In this document: in pieces, positions 1-11,499 of the stretch
Layout of the letters: every line of letters starts with the position of its first letter
How positions within the stretch are numbered: position 1 is the first letter of the stretch
Assembly (NCBI RefSeq): GCF_037975245.1
Contig: NC_092578.1
Coordinates: forward strand, 9,714,359-9,778,358
Length of the DNA: 64,000 nt
Source: Apostichopus japonicus
Taxonomy: Eukaryota; Echinodermata; Holothuroidea; Aspidochirotida; Stichopodidae
Direction of reading: 5' to 3'
Translations under genes and position numbers: made by a program
The notes under the pieces: generated by a model
Seen by the model: only the letters and a program-made list of their open reading frames with translations
Database searches by the model: none
What the model was told of the DNA's origin: nothing

Positions 1-902
1 TCAATTATAGCTATTAATCTGCTGCAGATTTTAGTTACACATATTTTGAAGAGATGAGATTGTGGAGGTTCTAGATACTCTTTTAGGATTTTAGGACTAA
101 GTTTTACTCTTTTAGGACTAAGTTTAGGATTTCTTATAAAGATTTTTGATATGAATTCTTTTCTCCTTCCCAAACATATTTTTTAACTATTGCGGAAGTT
201 TGATAGATTTGCACCATACAAGTCTATAAAACTTTCGCATTATCAATATTTTTGTTACATTATTATTGTGACCGTATAGCATGCAGACGAATATGTGCAC
301 TGCACTAAAATTTATAGTGATTTGGCTACTAGCTGTGTGATGAGTTGCGTTATAGATGGATAGGGAGGTCAACTAAGGTGCCAAAAGATGGGACTCATCA
401 CTCAGCTAACCAACTGGAAGAAACCTGACGTTCGGCACAAACGGAATTTTTTTGGGGGGAGGGGGGGATGCAACCTATAGCTAATGGACACTTTTGTGGC
501 ATGCAAAATTCTCTTCAATATTCAATGCAGTTGCCATTAATGCAAGGCATAGTTTCAGCTTCAATTCATAAAGCAAACTTAAATTATCTTTCAGAATTTA
601 TTCCGCAATTTTTAACAATATATTTTCACCATTTGAATATTTATCGCCCAATGAAGATGAAGGAGCAAGAAATTGATCCATTTGGTTCTCAACACGTTGT
701 TGCCCAGACAAAGTCTCATATATGATTACTAATAGTGTGCAATATGCAAATTTCATCCCTAGAAACTCTTGTAATTTTATTATGTTACTTTTAATGAAAC
801 AAGACTAGTATATCTAGTAAATGCCCCCCTAATGGGGTCTTTAGTATCGGACAGCTTAGAAAAACATTTTCACAATCTGCTGTAAAAGCTTCTTTTATAC
901 AC
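1..902. other. No gene recognised at left edge
   Basis: I see no exon, RNA or clear repeat here apart from a homopolymer G tract near 449-468 and the 3' flank of gene A. The short open frame at 468-725 begins at the G tract, resembles no family I know and lacks splice context, so I do not call it. Confidence 0.5.
776..781 (-). terminator. Candidate polyadenylation signal of gene A
   Basis: The minus strand reads AATAAA here, about 122 bases beyond the stop codon of the minus-strand gene that ends at 903. The position suits a short 3' UTR. This is motif and position evidence only. Confidence 0.4.
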
Positions 903-3900
903 TCACTGTGCAGTGTCCGTATATTTTGGGATGCTGGTACGCAGAACAGTAGAGGGTAGAAATATTCTCTGTGGATGATCTCGCTCGCCAATTCCACCGA
1001 CAAATCCATCGTAGCAGGGAATCTGATCATTTCTTCTGTTAACACTACAACTACAAAGTAAGGAAAGATATTCAAAGATAATAGAAATCACAGATGGAAA
1101 CAAGGTTTTACGATTTTGCTTGACTTACAAACATAACTGTCAGAAAATGAACAATCGCAAACTGTGAATTTATAAACAATTTGAAAAGATTACAAGAAAT
1201 ATTTGAATATAATGGAGTGTTAGCTCAGTGGCTAACGCCGGTGCCTTCCAATCATAAAGTCCCCAGTTCGAGTCACTCCAAGATTAATGTATGTCGTCCA
1301 GTTACAGAGTTGTTGACAATTCATAATCATGGACGTTAAATATGAATGTAACACACTGACTTCGGTCAGCTTGCGGCTTTGATAAGCCAATGAAGCTTCT
1401 TCGTGAGTTCCTGCTTGCAGGAGGATCTAAAATACATATATGATAATCCAGAATTCAGAGAATTAACCACACAATTACAAAGTTTGTTTTTAACCAACTG
1501 AGCCATCCAGATCTTGGTTGGTGACGAGCCATATATAACCATTTCTTTGCAAATAAGTATGTACTTCAGGAATGGGAGAGGTGATCCTGAGGAGTTTATT
1601 CATTTCATGAAAACTTACATAATCTACTCATTACCACATTAGGAGTATATTAAATCAGGATGTAAAGAAAATTTAATATAAACTGAGAGTTGGTTAGCTC
1701 CACTGGTAGTGCACAGGACCTCTTCAAGTCCATGGTATGAGTCCCCTTCTAGACAAAAACTTTTCATTATTTTGCTGTCATGGCTCAAACAACAAAATAT
1801 ACATATAAATTAGCCATGTATCTGACATCATTTGACAAAGACTTTGATTTGTATAAACTTACAAAGCTATTGGACCTGTAATATGGAAACCATCTCTTGG
1901 TTGAAAAGAATCCCAGGACCTTCCAAGGCTCTGGAAAAAAACAATAACAAACAATATAAATCAGTTTATGGATATAGGTTAATTGGCTTACTCTATGATC
2001 TAGACTGATTCCTTGTACTAGTTATGGGATATTTAATATTAAAGATCTGGCAAGTACTAAATTGCTCTTGTTGTCAGACTGTTTGATAATCACCAGGCAT
2101 GTACAGTATATCATGTCACATTAAGAGACAGGTTCCCTGCACAGATCTGTATACTGCTTCGATTCATACTGCTTGAAGAACATCCATCAGCACAACAGAA
2201 TAGTTTTATAGTTGTTGCGCTTTACATATAAATTTTATTTATTATTATTATTATCTCTAATGGCTGGTTAAACACGGTCTACAGTGTGTGACAACATGTT
2301 TGCTTGCTTCAAGTTCTCACTTGATAAGTAACATGCTCAGTGATGTCTTGTATGAATTGAATGAAACCTTCACCAGGATGCATATAAGAGTCTGCTTCTC
2401 AAATTACATGTCAAAAGAATAAACAATACTTGTGTAAACAAACACTCACCTGCCAATAATGGGCTCTTGGATCGTAACGTTTGTTGTCTGTATATCGATG
2501 AGAGACTGGATCTGCTTGCCTCTCTAGTGTCGTTGCTGGAGGTAACACTTTTGGCGGTAATTTCATGTCCCAGTCAATGTCTTCATAAGACCTTAACAAG
2601 AAGGAAAACAAGCCATAGCAACTAAGAGGTGAACACAACTATAGTAAGCTGCATGTGATCAGATATAATACAATTAAATATAATAATATAACACATAGTA
2701 AAGCAAAACTCTAGATATTTCAATTCAAATCTGGAGCAGTTAAAGTACATGCATAAATTTAGGCAGAATTTTGCAAACAAAACATAAGGGAAATTATGCA
2801 GGTAAACTATCTATAGTTACTTTCGTTTACAAGGTTCTTACACCGTTATAATATATTAAAGACAAATTAGTTAATGTTAATTTCTATTGTTTTATGAATT
2901 CTCCCAACTCAGTGAAAAATGTTCTTTTTAGGTATTAAAGTAACTAACAATACACCCATTGTGGACATACATCACAATCTGTCCTTGATATATAGCTCAC
3001 TAATAATCATGTTTTTTTTTTTTAAATGAATTCACAAGAGGTCTTTTGTCTTCCTTTTGATTTTTGTATTGTGTGTTTGCTAGTTTGATTCAGCCACTTT
3101 CATTCATGAGCCTCTGATGTTGCTTATAGCAATAAAAGATACGAATGGTTCTTAATGGTGTAAGATTTGTATCAATATTTTAAACTTAATTGTTTGCCTA
3201 CATTCACCCTTATACTAAAAGGACTTACATGGCATGAAACTAAAAGTTATATGCAAAATTCAAATCATGTTGTTCTCAATTTAATTTTAAAACAATAGTT
3301 TTGAACCAGCTGCCCTTAGAAGACCAAGAGATCTATGTAAAAGAGCAATGTTCCATATTGAAGTGTAAAGGCCCGGTCACACTACAGCGATATTTTATCG
3401 GAATATGGTCCGATTTTTCCGATTTTAGGCTGAAGAGTGAGGTTTGTGGTAGTGAATGTAATGAATGTAGTGGAATATTCGAATACCTACTCCAAATCTG
3501 AGGGGTTCTGGAACGGACTACATTATGAAGTGACGTCACATCGAAAAACGATAAAAATCGGAAGAGAAATCGGATAGCTATCTGATTAAAGGGAACGGAG
3601 TCAATATCAAAAGTTAGGAGAGGGCTATTCCACATCGGAATGGCTCAACAGATAGCAAATCAGGTCCTTTATCACTGTGGCTAGAAGACCCGAACGAAAA
3701 ACTGGCTGTTTCGATTCCTCCGGGAAAATCGGATAGTATTCCGATAAACTAGAGCACCAATGGTGCAGAAGCTCATACCTTTTTGAGCTCAAAAATGTAG
3801 GGTCCACAAAACTTTATTGCCCTACCATATTTCAGGCCATTTTTCAGATTCCACCAATTTTGGGCCCATGAGGCCAAACATATTAGGTTCTAAGACAAAT

Positions 3901-6900
3901 TTATACCCCTAGCTCAAAACTGCAATAACCCCCCCCCCCCCCCTACTCTGTTAGCAGAATCCTGGCCACACCACTGGCTATAATTCCTATTTTCCCCCTT
4001 CAAATCCTATTTTACCCACTCTCTCAAACAATACCACTGACCTACCCTATTAAACTTTCTCCCCTCTACCTGAGCAGACATAACTTGTTCACAAGCACAC
4101 CTTCCCAAAATTTTGGCTGGCTGCCTACATACCTCAGGCTCAAAGACTTCTAAGAATCGGCAAGTGCTGATTGGCTATAGGGCTCTCATGCTTACAGTTC
4201 AACAGTTAATAACAACTCCCAATCCTGCTTTAATTCCACTAACAGCCTCTGCAGAGCTTAACCACAAATGTAAACAAGCACTGCAGAGACTGGGAGACAA
4301 ATTAAAGGAGCTTTGGCAAAAAGGTGAAGGCTCAGATTTTTTTAAACAATGGGGATTAATTGTAATTAATTAACTTTTGACCAAAAATTATTAGGCATCA
4401 CCTTATTCATACACAATCTAACTATCATCAGTTCAACTTTGAATATGATCCATCAAAATCTTGAGGAGATTTAGATATTTGAAAATATTACAAAGAATGA
4501 CCCCCGATGACCCCCTAAATGACATTTGACCTCAATTTTCCGAACACCCCTCGTAACCCTTATCCCCAGGAACGTTGTGACCAAGTTTCATTATAACTGG
4601 CCATACACTGTACGAACGGAAGCAATTTGAAAATATAGGGCCGCGGCCCGGGCCACAAAAGACCCCTAGCTGATCTTTGATCTCAAATTCATGAACACCC
4701 TGAAGGTAAAACTTCCATAGTACTATCGTGACAAACCCTCAACATTGTACCATGGAATCTGTAGGAGAAGAAGCATTTTGCGTATTTCCACAAAATGGCC
4801 CATTACGGCCCACAAGTGACTTTTGACCCCAAATTTCGGACCATCTCTGATGGCCCTATACCCAATGGTCCTTGTGTCCAAGTTTCATGAAATTCCATTA
4901 CACACTGTACGAGTGGGAGCGGTTTTACCAATTGTTGACGGATAGAGTGATAGAATGATAGAGTGATAGACGCCGCACTGTAACAATAGCTCACACCAGC
5001 ATGCTGGTATGAGCTAAAAATCGGTATAGTGTGACCGGGCCTTAACTGCTATCCTAGTGATGTAGTGTTGATCCCTACCTTTGCGTAGATGACGTGTAAA
5101 CATAACGTAGAGCTGCTTTCTCTTTCCAGTCTGGAACCTTGTCGATTGCCTGTACAATAGATCAGAAGAATTGGAATCACAGATAGAAAATGTACAGTGG
5201 TAACTAGTACTGTATTACAGTATTACTAACCACTTTCAATAATGAAGGAAGATTGCTGAAAAGCCATACCTTTTATGATAAACAACATCCTCTGTCTAAA
5301 AAAATACAATATTGCATAAATTTGCAGAGCATATCAGTTGTCATTGAATAGGTTTTAATTCTAAGGTCAAGCCCAACCCCAACTCATATATGTACTGTGG
5401 AGTATATATATAGAATAAAGTCAGAAGTTACATGATTTTTAAACCCTTCAAAATGCTCTGTTCAAAGAAGTGATCATTGTGTTATAATGGAATTGAATTA
5501 CTAGTTTTATACCTTCATATAATTCCAAATAAAAAGTAATAAATTTAGATATATTTTACAAGAGAATTTATCCTACATTAGCAACAATCTTCTAATTCTT
5601 TCAAAACACTTGACCAACTTTTTAACAAAGTGAATGAAAATGACTGGCCCATTATCATAGGTAGGAAAGGTGGGTTAGTAGAAGTATAAAGGGCGTGTAG
5701 AAGTATTTTAAGTAGTCTAGAGTAAAGATTGTCAGAGAAAAGAAGAACCATAGACTTCATCATGATGGTTTAATAACCTACAGTACTTATCGTTTAATTA
5801 TCATCTTTATTTATCATTGACATGTACAGTACTCTTTCTTGATGAAATAAAAATGCAGAAAAGATAATATTGCCTCAAGAATTTCAGCATTTGCTCCAAT
5901 TTATTAAATCTTATGTGAATTTATTGAATGAAACGTATAAAAAGGGTGTGATCATACTATGTACAATACTTACATCAGCTGTACCTTTCACTTGTCGAGA
6001 CTCTAGTCTTTGATTTAACTTCCCTCTTTCATGTTTCACAACTCGAGGATCTTGTTGGCTTGTCCAGCCTACCAAAGAGAGAAAAAAAAATTCATCACTG
6101 CGAGCCTATGCACATTATTCAAGATTAAGATATTATCTTACGAAAAGAGACCTAGAATTAGCAACTTGGGAAAACAGTGAAATGTGTAAACAATGTATGA
6201 TGGATGTATCTTGGTACATCTGATAGCTAAATTTCATGTTCAATTATAATTTGCTTAAGGTTTTTTTACTTGAACATTCTTTTGCAAGACTACCACATTA
6301 CAAATTATAATCCTAACCTACCTCCAAGTTTTGCTCGTAGTAGAGCATCACTTATTAGACGGCTGTTCCAGGTACCTAGCTCATTGGACATGGTCGTTTT
6401 TTCAAGTTGTGGATCTGGAAGTGAAGCTGGTAGTGATGAAGAAAGAAGTCTAGGCCTAGCATTCTGTGTCAGAGGTGACCCATTTAAGCGACCTATATAT
6501 CCTCTTTCTCTGTGTTCCAATGTTGTGATTGGTCGTGGGTTGTATGGTGTTACAATATTTGGAGTACTATCAGCCTGCTGTAGATTTGGAATCATTTTCA
6601 CCCCTGTGTTCCTATCTACATCTCCACCAACTGACACCAAACCAGAAGTCGGATCAATGATGGGCACGTTGTCTCTACCTGGAGCTAAAGTATCACCATT
6701 GTACTTAACAAAGCCTCTATTTTGAGGATCCTGAAAGCTATCGACATCAAATCTTCCTCTGCTCTTTGGTAGTTTCATTTGCCTTTGCCTGTAATTTGTA
6801 AGTAACTCTTGAACTTTATTTGGTCCTGCGTTGGTATCTGGTAAGAAGTGAAGCCTAAGATCCCCAGTGGGTCTTGGTCGCATCTGCGAAGTTTCTGTCA

Positions 6901-6901
6901 T
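903..6901 (-). CDS. Six-exon gene, conserved-looking putative ciliary/sperm axoneme protein
   Basis: Read on the minus strand, coding exons are 6901-6322, 6068-5974, 5149-5079, 2591-2450, 1930-1863 and 1044 (or 1050)-903. All have AG acceptors and GT donors (GTAGGT, GTAAGT, GTAGGG, GTGAGT, GTAAGT), and every junction phase matches, giving about 365 residues ending in TDTAQ. The start ATG at 6901 opens the 580-base first exon. The N-terminal half is basic, Pro/Asn/Arg-rich and low in hydrophobics, with no signal peptide or membrane segment. The C-terminal third has short aromatic/Pro motifs: EDIDWDMKLPPK, RYDPRAHYWQ, GRSWDSFQPRDGF, QIPCYDGFVGG and LRTSIPKYTDT. IP-x-Y-x-GF and LRT-x-x-P-x-YT blocks are typical of microtubule inner proteins and related axonemal proteins; an SPMIP7/SPATA48-like protein is a guess I cannot confirm. 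Introns hold a SINE and a Harbinger-like element. A further non-coding 5' exon is possible. Confidence 0.75.
1214..1443 (+). mobile_element. tRNA-derived SINE, full-length copy
   Basis: The head is tRNA-like: GGAGTG pairs with CACTCC, a box A word TAGCTCAGTGG follows, then a box B-like AGTTCGAGTC. The body continues with GACTTCGGTCAGCTTGCGG and a short hairpin CCTGCTTGCAGG, and ends in a GGATCTAAAATACATATA tail. The body recurs at 22080-22222 without the tRNA head, which defines this as a dispersed family and not a tRNA gene. It lies in an intron of gene A, in the opposite orientation. Confidence 0.75.
1683..1745 (+). repeat. Degenerate tRNA-like SINE head
   Basis: A box A-like stretch (TTAGCTCCACTGGTAG) and a box B-like stretch (GGTATGAGTCCC) lie at tRNA spacing. 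Arm pairing is poor and no body is recognisable, so this is probably a decayed SINE head or chance resemblance. Confidence 0.3.
2210..2262 (+). repeat. LINE/SINE 3' tail of L2 type
   Basis: GCGCTTTACATATAAATTTT followed by an ATT microsatellite matches the form of the other L2-like 3' ends in this window (14515-14610 and 62360-62450). No coding part is visible upstream, so this is a 5'-truncated insertion in an intron of gene A. Confidence 0.4.
3369..5042. mobile_element. Harbinger-like DNA transposon/MITE with TAA target duplication
   Basis: The ends are inverted: AGGCCCGGTCACACTACAGC on the left and GTATAGTGTGACCGGGCCT on the right. The element is flanked on both sides by TAA (3366-3368 and 5043-5045), the TWA duplication typical of PIF/Harbinger elements. 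It is 1674 bases long and has no transposase frame, so it is non-autonomous. Inside are a hAT end fragment (near 3976), a region of reiterated CATTTGACC-like words, and a GATAGAGTGATAGA stretch followed by a CCAGCATGCTGG palindrome. The 86-codon frame at 4113-4373 is unsupported. It sits in the 2592-5078 intron of gene A. Confidence 0.75.
3930..3976 (-). mobile_element. hAT terminal fragment
   Basis: On the minus strand this reads CAGTGGTGTGGCCAGGATT followed after a short gap by a G tract, the same start as the hAT-like ends at 12944 and 61645. No partner end is visible, so this is a solo fragment nested in the Harbinger-like element. Confidence 0.4.
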
Positions 6902-8153
6902 TTTGAAAGGTATTCAATTTCGCCTAACACTAACAGTTGCACAACAGGACATTGGCTATATCTACAAAATATTTAGCTGTGTTAGATGGCCAAGGTGGAT
7001 ACGGCGATGATATGTTACCAACTCGCTAGGTTACTGGCCAATGCTTAACTTCCGTCGACACAAGCCCAACGTTAGGCTAAGTTAAACATAAAGTAAGGCT
7101 TGATCATTGATGGCTACGGAAGCTAAGTGCAGAAAGTTTGACGAAACAGGTATGGCACTCGGCTAAGACTAGAGTTAGCATTAACTTGCAGATGATATAT
7201 CCACTGAGTTTGGTCGGTCCGTAGCTTAACGTCACTTTAGAACTAAGGGTAAAGTTATTCAGGAAGGCGGTTGATCGTCGTAACGAAGGCGGAGTGACCG
7301 ACTACAGTTGTTCATGCATGCAGGACGACCATACCAAAACATCCAAACAGCTGGTGCCGGTGATGTCTGTTGCTTAGGAACTGTTACCAAAACATCTCAA
7401 TGAACGCCGAACGGGTATAAACTCAACCATTCATTCTCGAACCCGGAACTTCCACAAGATACCTATACTATTCGAACTAAGCCATTATTGGTTATATAAG
7501 GGGTAATGCATAAGAGCATGGAGACTTTAATCTGATTTTAGAACTACCTGATCTAAATTCACGATGGATTATGCATAATTACACCATACAGTACTGTAAC
7601 ATACAGTAACATACAGTTGCTTCACGAGAAGAGTTTGCTTATTGAAAACAAAAGAAATACTCTGGTAGACCTAACTAAGTTGTTGATATGCTAAGTGGCC
7701 CGCTTCAGATGAATCATTAAAATGTCTACACTCAGCAGGTAAAACAACACTCTGATACGGGGTGTTTTCTCGAAAGTTTGGTGAAACTCTGAATTCAGCT
7801 TATGTTGCAAACTAAGTGAAGAATTCAATTCCATAAAATTTAAGGAAAACTGAGAAAAAAAACTGATAAAGGAAATTAAAAAAGATCCTGCTAGGATCGA
7901 AACGTCAGTCCCTCTTTTCTTTTTACACATTCTTTTCCAAATCGGTGTTTTAGTACTTGGCGCCACCAAATTCTCCTGAGGCTTGATAAATGTGACACTG
8001 ATACATGATTTTCTGTCGTCTTTTTATTTTGTGAGGGCGTTATTCAGTTTTAGACTAGATAATTTAAATGATATTTTTCTTTATCTGAGGAAATTCAATG
8101 AAAGCAGAAGATGCAAGAGCGGATGCTATATGGATTGTGTTTTGGTCTTCAAC
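6902..8153. promoter_or_regulatory. Upstream region of gene A; no element resolved
   Basis: This is the 5' flank of the minus-strand gene starting at 6901, so its promoter should be here by position. I can pick out no convincing TATA box, CpG-rich block or repeat. The 92-codon frame at 7691-7969 has no homology that I recognise. Confidence 0.3.
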
Positions 8154-9474
8154 CAGTGGCGTCGTGCCCATTGGGGCCCGGGGGGCACAGGCCCCCCCCC
8201 CAATTTTGTCAAAGGTGTCATAAAATTTTGTCATAATTTTTAAAAAAAAAGAGTTTTTAAAATCGAAAAGTAGACTAAATAGTCAATTGCTCTTTGATGG
8301 TCGTTGCGGATTTTCCAAACGTCGCTCATGCCTACCAGCTAATTCTCACCCTGCCAGTCACTTCCTGCTCATGCGAGCGCAGCTTTTCGGCGTTAAAGTT
8401 TGTGAAGAATTCGTTGCGGACGAGCATGTCCCAAGCACGCCTGAGTGACCTGATGGTGCTGGCCACGCACCCCGACCGCGCGGAAGCGTGCAAGCAGACT
8501 GCCATTGACTCATTTTGGAATCTAACTCAGCGACGTTGAATGAAAACAGTGTCAGCAACTGAATTTCTTGTAGGGCCTACGAGAAATGGGGCTTCTGTTG
8601 ACTGCTTGGTCAATGGTGGTTAATTGTTGATATTCAGTCAATCGAAACAGTTAAATAATTACTGGTTGAACCAAATGAACCAAATGTGCCATCAACGCTG
8701 CCATCGTTGAACAATATTATATACGTAGTCCCAGAGTAAGTGCAACCCGTCACCTTTGCCAAAGTCAGTCAATTTTCCATGAAAAAAATGGCAATTTTTT
8801 TTAATTGTTTTCTAATCCTGTAACACAGTTCGGAAAGCTAAGATAAATGTAATGAACAGAGATTATGGGACTCCATGTGAACTTCTTCTTAAGTAATGCA
8901 ATCAGTTCGCTAAAAGGTCCACCAGGATAAATTTTCCTCATGATCTGATAGGTAGTTTCGAAAAAAATGAATAATAATAATCATTTCAAATACAGTCACA
9001 ATTAACCTGGAAAATAATCACTTCGTTATCGCACGTTTTACCTTAGGTTTCGCTACTTTCGCTTTTTCTGCCCATGTTTTCAAACGGCATAGCTTTTTCT
9101 TCACCCAGTCACCACATCGCACGGGCATGGGCGGCGATCATGGATCAGCCAACACAAAAATGTTTCGATTTCTTAAATTTTGGGCGCTTCTGGGAGACGA
9201 GGAATTGGTAAACTGAGGAATAAATGGCGATCACTTCCTTCGAAAATATTTCCCAAAATAAAAAATTGCCGGACATTTTTATCAATTTTAGGGGTGTTGC
9301 TTACTGCCATAAGGCACGGGAAGTGCCGTTTCCTGCAATCTGAGGGGTCTGCCAGACGAAAAATTTCCTTGTACGCTGCGCGCCAACCTGTGGTGGCGCT
9401 CCGCTTAGATTGTCATCACCTGCTCACGCCCCCCCCCCCCCCCCCAAAAAAAAAATTCGCACGACGCCCCCAAC
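8154..9474 (+). mobile_element. hAT DNA transposon remnant with transposase C-terminus
   Basis: The left end CAGTGGCGTCGTGCCC and right end GCACGACGCC are inverted, and both are followed inward by long G/C homopolymers. The frame at 8294-8539 encodes the C-terminal hAT dimerisation region: residues 16-36 carry the family pattern ILTLPVTSCSCERSFSALK, then LRTSMSQARLSDLMVLA. The rest of the transposase is missing, so the copy is internally deleted. The 3' portion includes the GCGCCAACCTGTGGTGGCGC block shared with the MITEs at 19667, 33299 and 47554. No 8-bp duplication is evident because the right tip is degraded. Confidence 0.75.
8294..8539 (+). pseudogene. hAT transposase C-terminal dimerisation domain fragment
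   Basis: About 80 codons remain of a transposase that would normally exceed 600. The pattern L-P-V-T-S-x-S-C-E-R-S-F-S-A-L-K is diagnostic of the hAT C-terminal domain, which mediates transposase dimerisation. Catalytic residues of the RNase-H-like core lie partly upstream and are absent. The apparent ATG is not the true start; the frame ends at TGA after QRR. Confidence 0.8.
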
Positions 9475-11393
9475 CAGATCGTAGTTCCATCAGAGCTCGT
9501 CACTGTGGCACATTAAGGCTAGGCAGGCGTTCCGCGAGATGATTTATCTTGACTTCACTAAGTTGTCGGTGATCGGGAGCTTGAGTAGCTATAGGCTAAT
9601 AAGTTTCAAAGAACGATTTATTCTGACTGAAAATAAATCAGTCAGTCTATACTTTTTATATACAATTAAAATACCGGTTCATTTAATACAAATCGGGCTT
9701 AGCCTTCTCAGTTAATTGCGCAATTAGGATCCACACTGAATCCAAGTGTACGTGATCCTATAATTATAGGCCTACCTGTTTACCTTTTTCTATTTAAACT
9801 CAGAATTAGACCTTAGACAAGGATTGGACCCGGGTAGAATTTAGGGCAGACAAATCTGTCTGGGGTCCACTTACTAATAACGGATGACTTTATTAGCCAG
9901 ACCGTGGCGCAGCCCCACCCCCACCCCTCCCTTTTGCTGAGCCACCATCATGTGTATACAAAATAACGAATTACACGAAAAACATCACGGCTCACCGCCA
10001 TTAAATTACTTGTGTCCTTCAAACTCAGAATTTCTAAGTAAAGTTTACCTTTAGTGCACAATGTTCTGATACGTCAAAGTCCAGGGGAAAGTTTATTGCT
10101 AGTTATATTTTTTAACCTGATTTCGGGGTTCAATATATTCTGGTTAAAAAGTATACCCACATGAATTATTGGGATACCCCAGTATTTAAGCCTAACCGGG
10201 CCTTACCTAAATATTAAAAATTGTTTTATCAATCCTTATAATGAAACTTAACCGTTTTATTATCTTCTCAATAACAACAGGTCACCCTTGGCTGCTGGGT
10301 ACGTAACACAATACAGGGAGCTGCACGGAACGGTTTCAGTAAAAGAGCTGGGAAACTCAATCAAGTTATGTCATGGACTTAACCGTTCAGAACAATAAGT
10401 GCGACCCAGTAGTGTATAGCTAGGTTTTTAGTGGCCCGGTTCAAGACTGAGGGCTAGGGCCTTTCACCCTTACTTCATCTAAATTGCACTTGATAAAAAC
10501 TCCTACATGCAAATATATGAAAACGATAAAAATACAAAATCACATTGAGCTCGGGAATAAATTTCGTGCGCATTTCCAGTGGACTTTCTGCATCTCTCCC
10601 TCTTTTCTTTCTTTTTTTTTGTTGTTATATTATATATATTCTTTTGTGTGCATGGAAGCAAGTGTTTCACTAATTTAGCGCATATTTCATTCACAGAAAT
10701 TTTCAGATATGTTTGAATTACAGGTCAATAGCTGGAAACGGTATTCAAACTGAAGGCCTACGAGAATTGACATAAGTTCGTATAGTTAATTATACAGCCC
10801 AAACCTTTGCATTATAGTTTAAGTTTCTGTTCCGCCTCAACAAATTGCCGTTCTCGTCGTAACTCATATTACCTTTTCGAATAGCTATGTTTACTCCTGA
10901 GATTAACTTTCTCCTCTCGTTATTTGGTTCTATATAATTATCATCTTAAAGCTCAAAACTTAAGAGTTCAAGAGCGGCAGCTCTGGCATGCGTATATACG
11001 GTGGCCCAGAAACGACATTGAAAGAAGAAAGAAATAGATTGCTCTTCAAAATGATTTGTCACCAATTACAAAATAAATTCATGCATGGTAATGACATCCC
11101 CCTACCTATTTCCGTTATAGTCATCGATATCTGATTGGCCGAAACTTTTGTCACCATATTAAAGGTTAGATCTAAATAACCTTAGAGTAATTCGAGGTCG
11201 TGAGAAGGTACAAACCCCAATTAACTGGTGCCGTGGATTGCATGGATGACTTTGGTTTATTTAAAAGTCCACCCAACCCTACCTCCATGCTATTTCACGC
11301 TACCACCACTACTGCCCACTCCACCTCCATCCAAAAAAGAAATAGTAGATGGCATTCTACATCTAAGCAGGCTCAGTTTGTTAAATATTAGTC
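9475..11393. other. Intergenic, nothing resolved
   Basis: AT-rich sequence without exons, RNA genes or clear repeats. Two TAGGCCTA-type words and a pyrimidine tract near 10590-10640 are the only notable items. Confidence 0.4.
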
Positions 11394-11493
11394 TTGGCCA
11401 AGTCGTTTGTAATACTCTTTTTCTCGCCTGCAAACTGTACATGCCTCAGAGTCCGTTTCTGCCTACCACGAATGTGCTTGCCCACTGTATTTT
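11394..11493 (+). repeat. Dispersed ~93-bp repeat, copy 1
   Basis: This block is nearly identical to 33724-33816. Both contain GGCCAAGTCGTTTGTAATAC and GTCCGTTTCTGCCTACCACG. A second shared word, GGGTCTTAACAAGACTA, follows both copies (about 11599 and 34233). It may be part of a larger interspersed element whose ends I cannot define. Confidence 0.6.
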
Positions 11494-11499
11494 AGAAAA

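Noticed and set aside
1214-1282. tRNA gene
   Set aside because: Box A and B are present, but the sequence continues into a dispersed SINE body repeated at 22080, so it is a SINE head.
4113-4373. 86-codon frame with a helical-looking C-terminus
   Set aside because: Inside a Harbinger-like element, no family resemblance and no transposase signature.
5271-5296. 26-base candidate exon on the minus strand between AG and GT, inside gene A
   Set aside because: Including it breaks the reading frame, while the flanking exons join in phase without it.
6270-6725. 151-codon plus-strand frame
   Set aside because: Antisense shadow of the first exon of the minus-strand gene, which has the matching splice sites.
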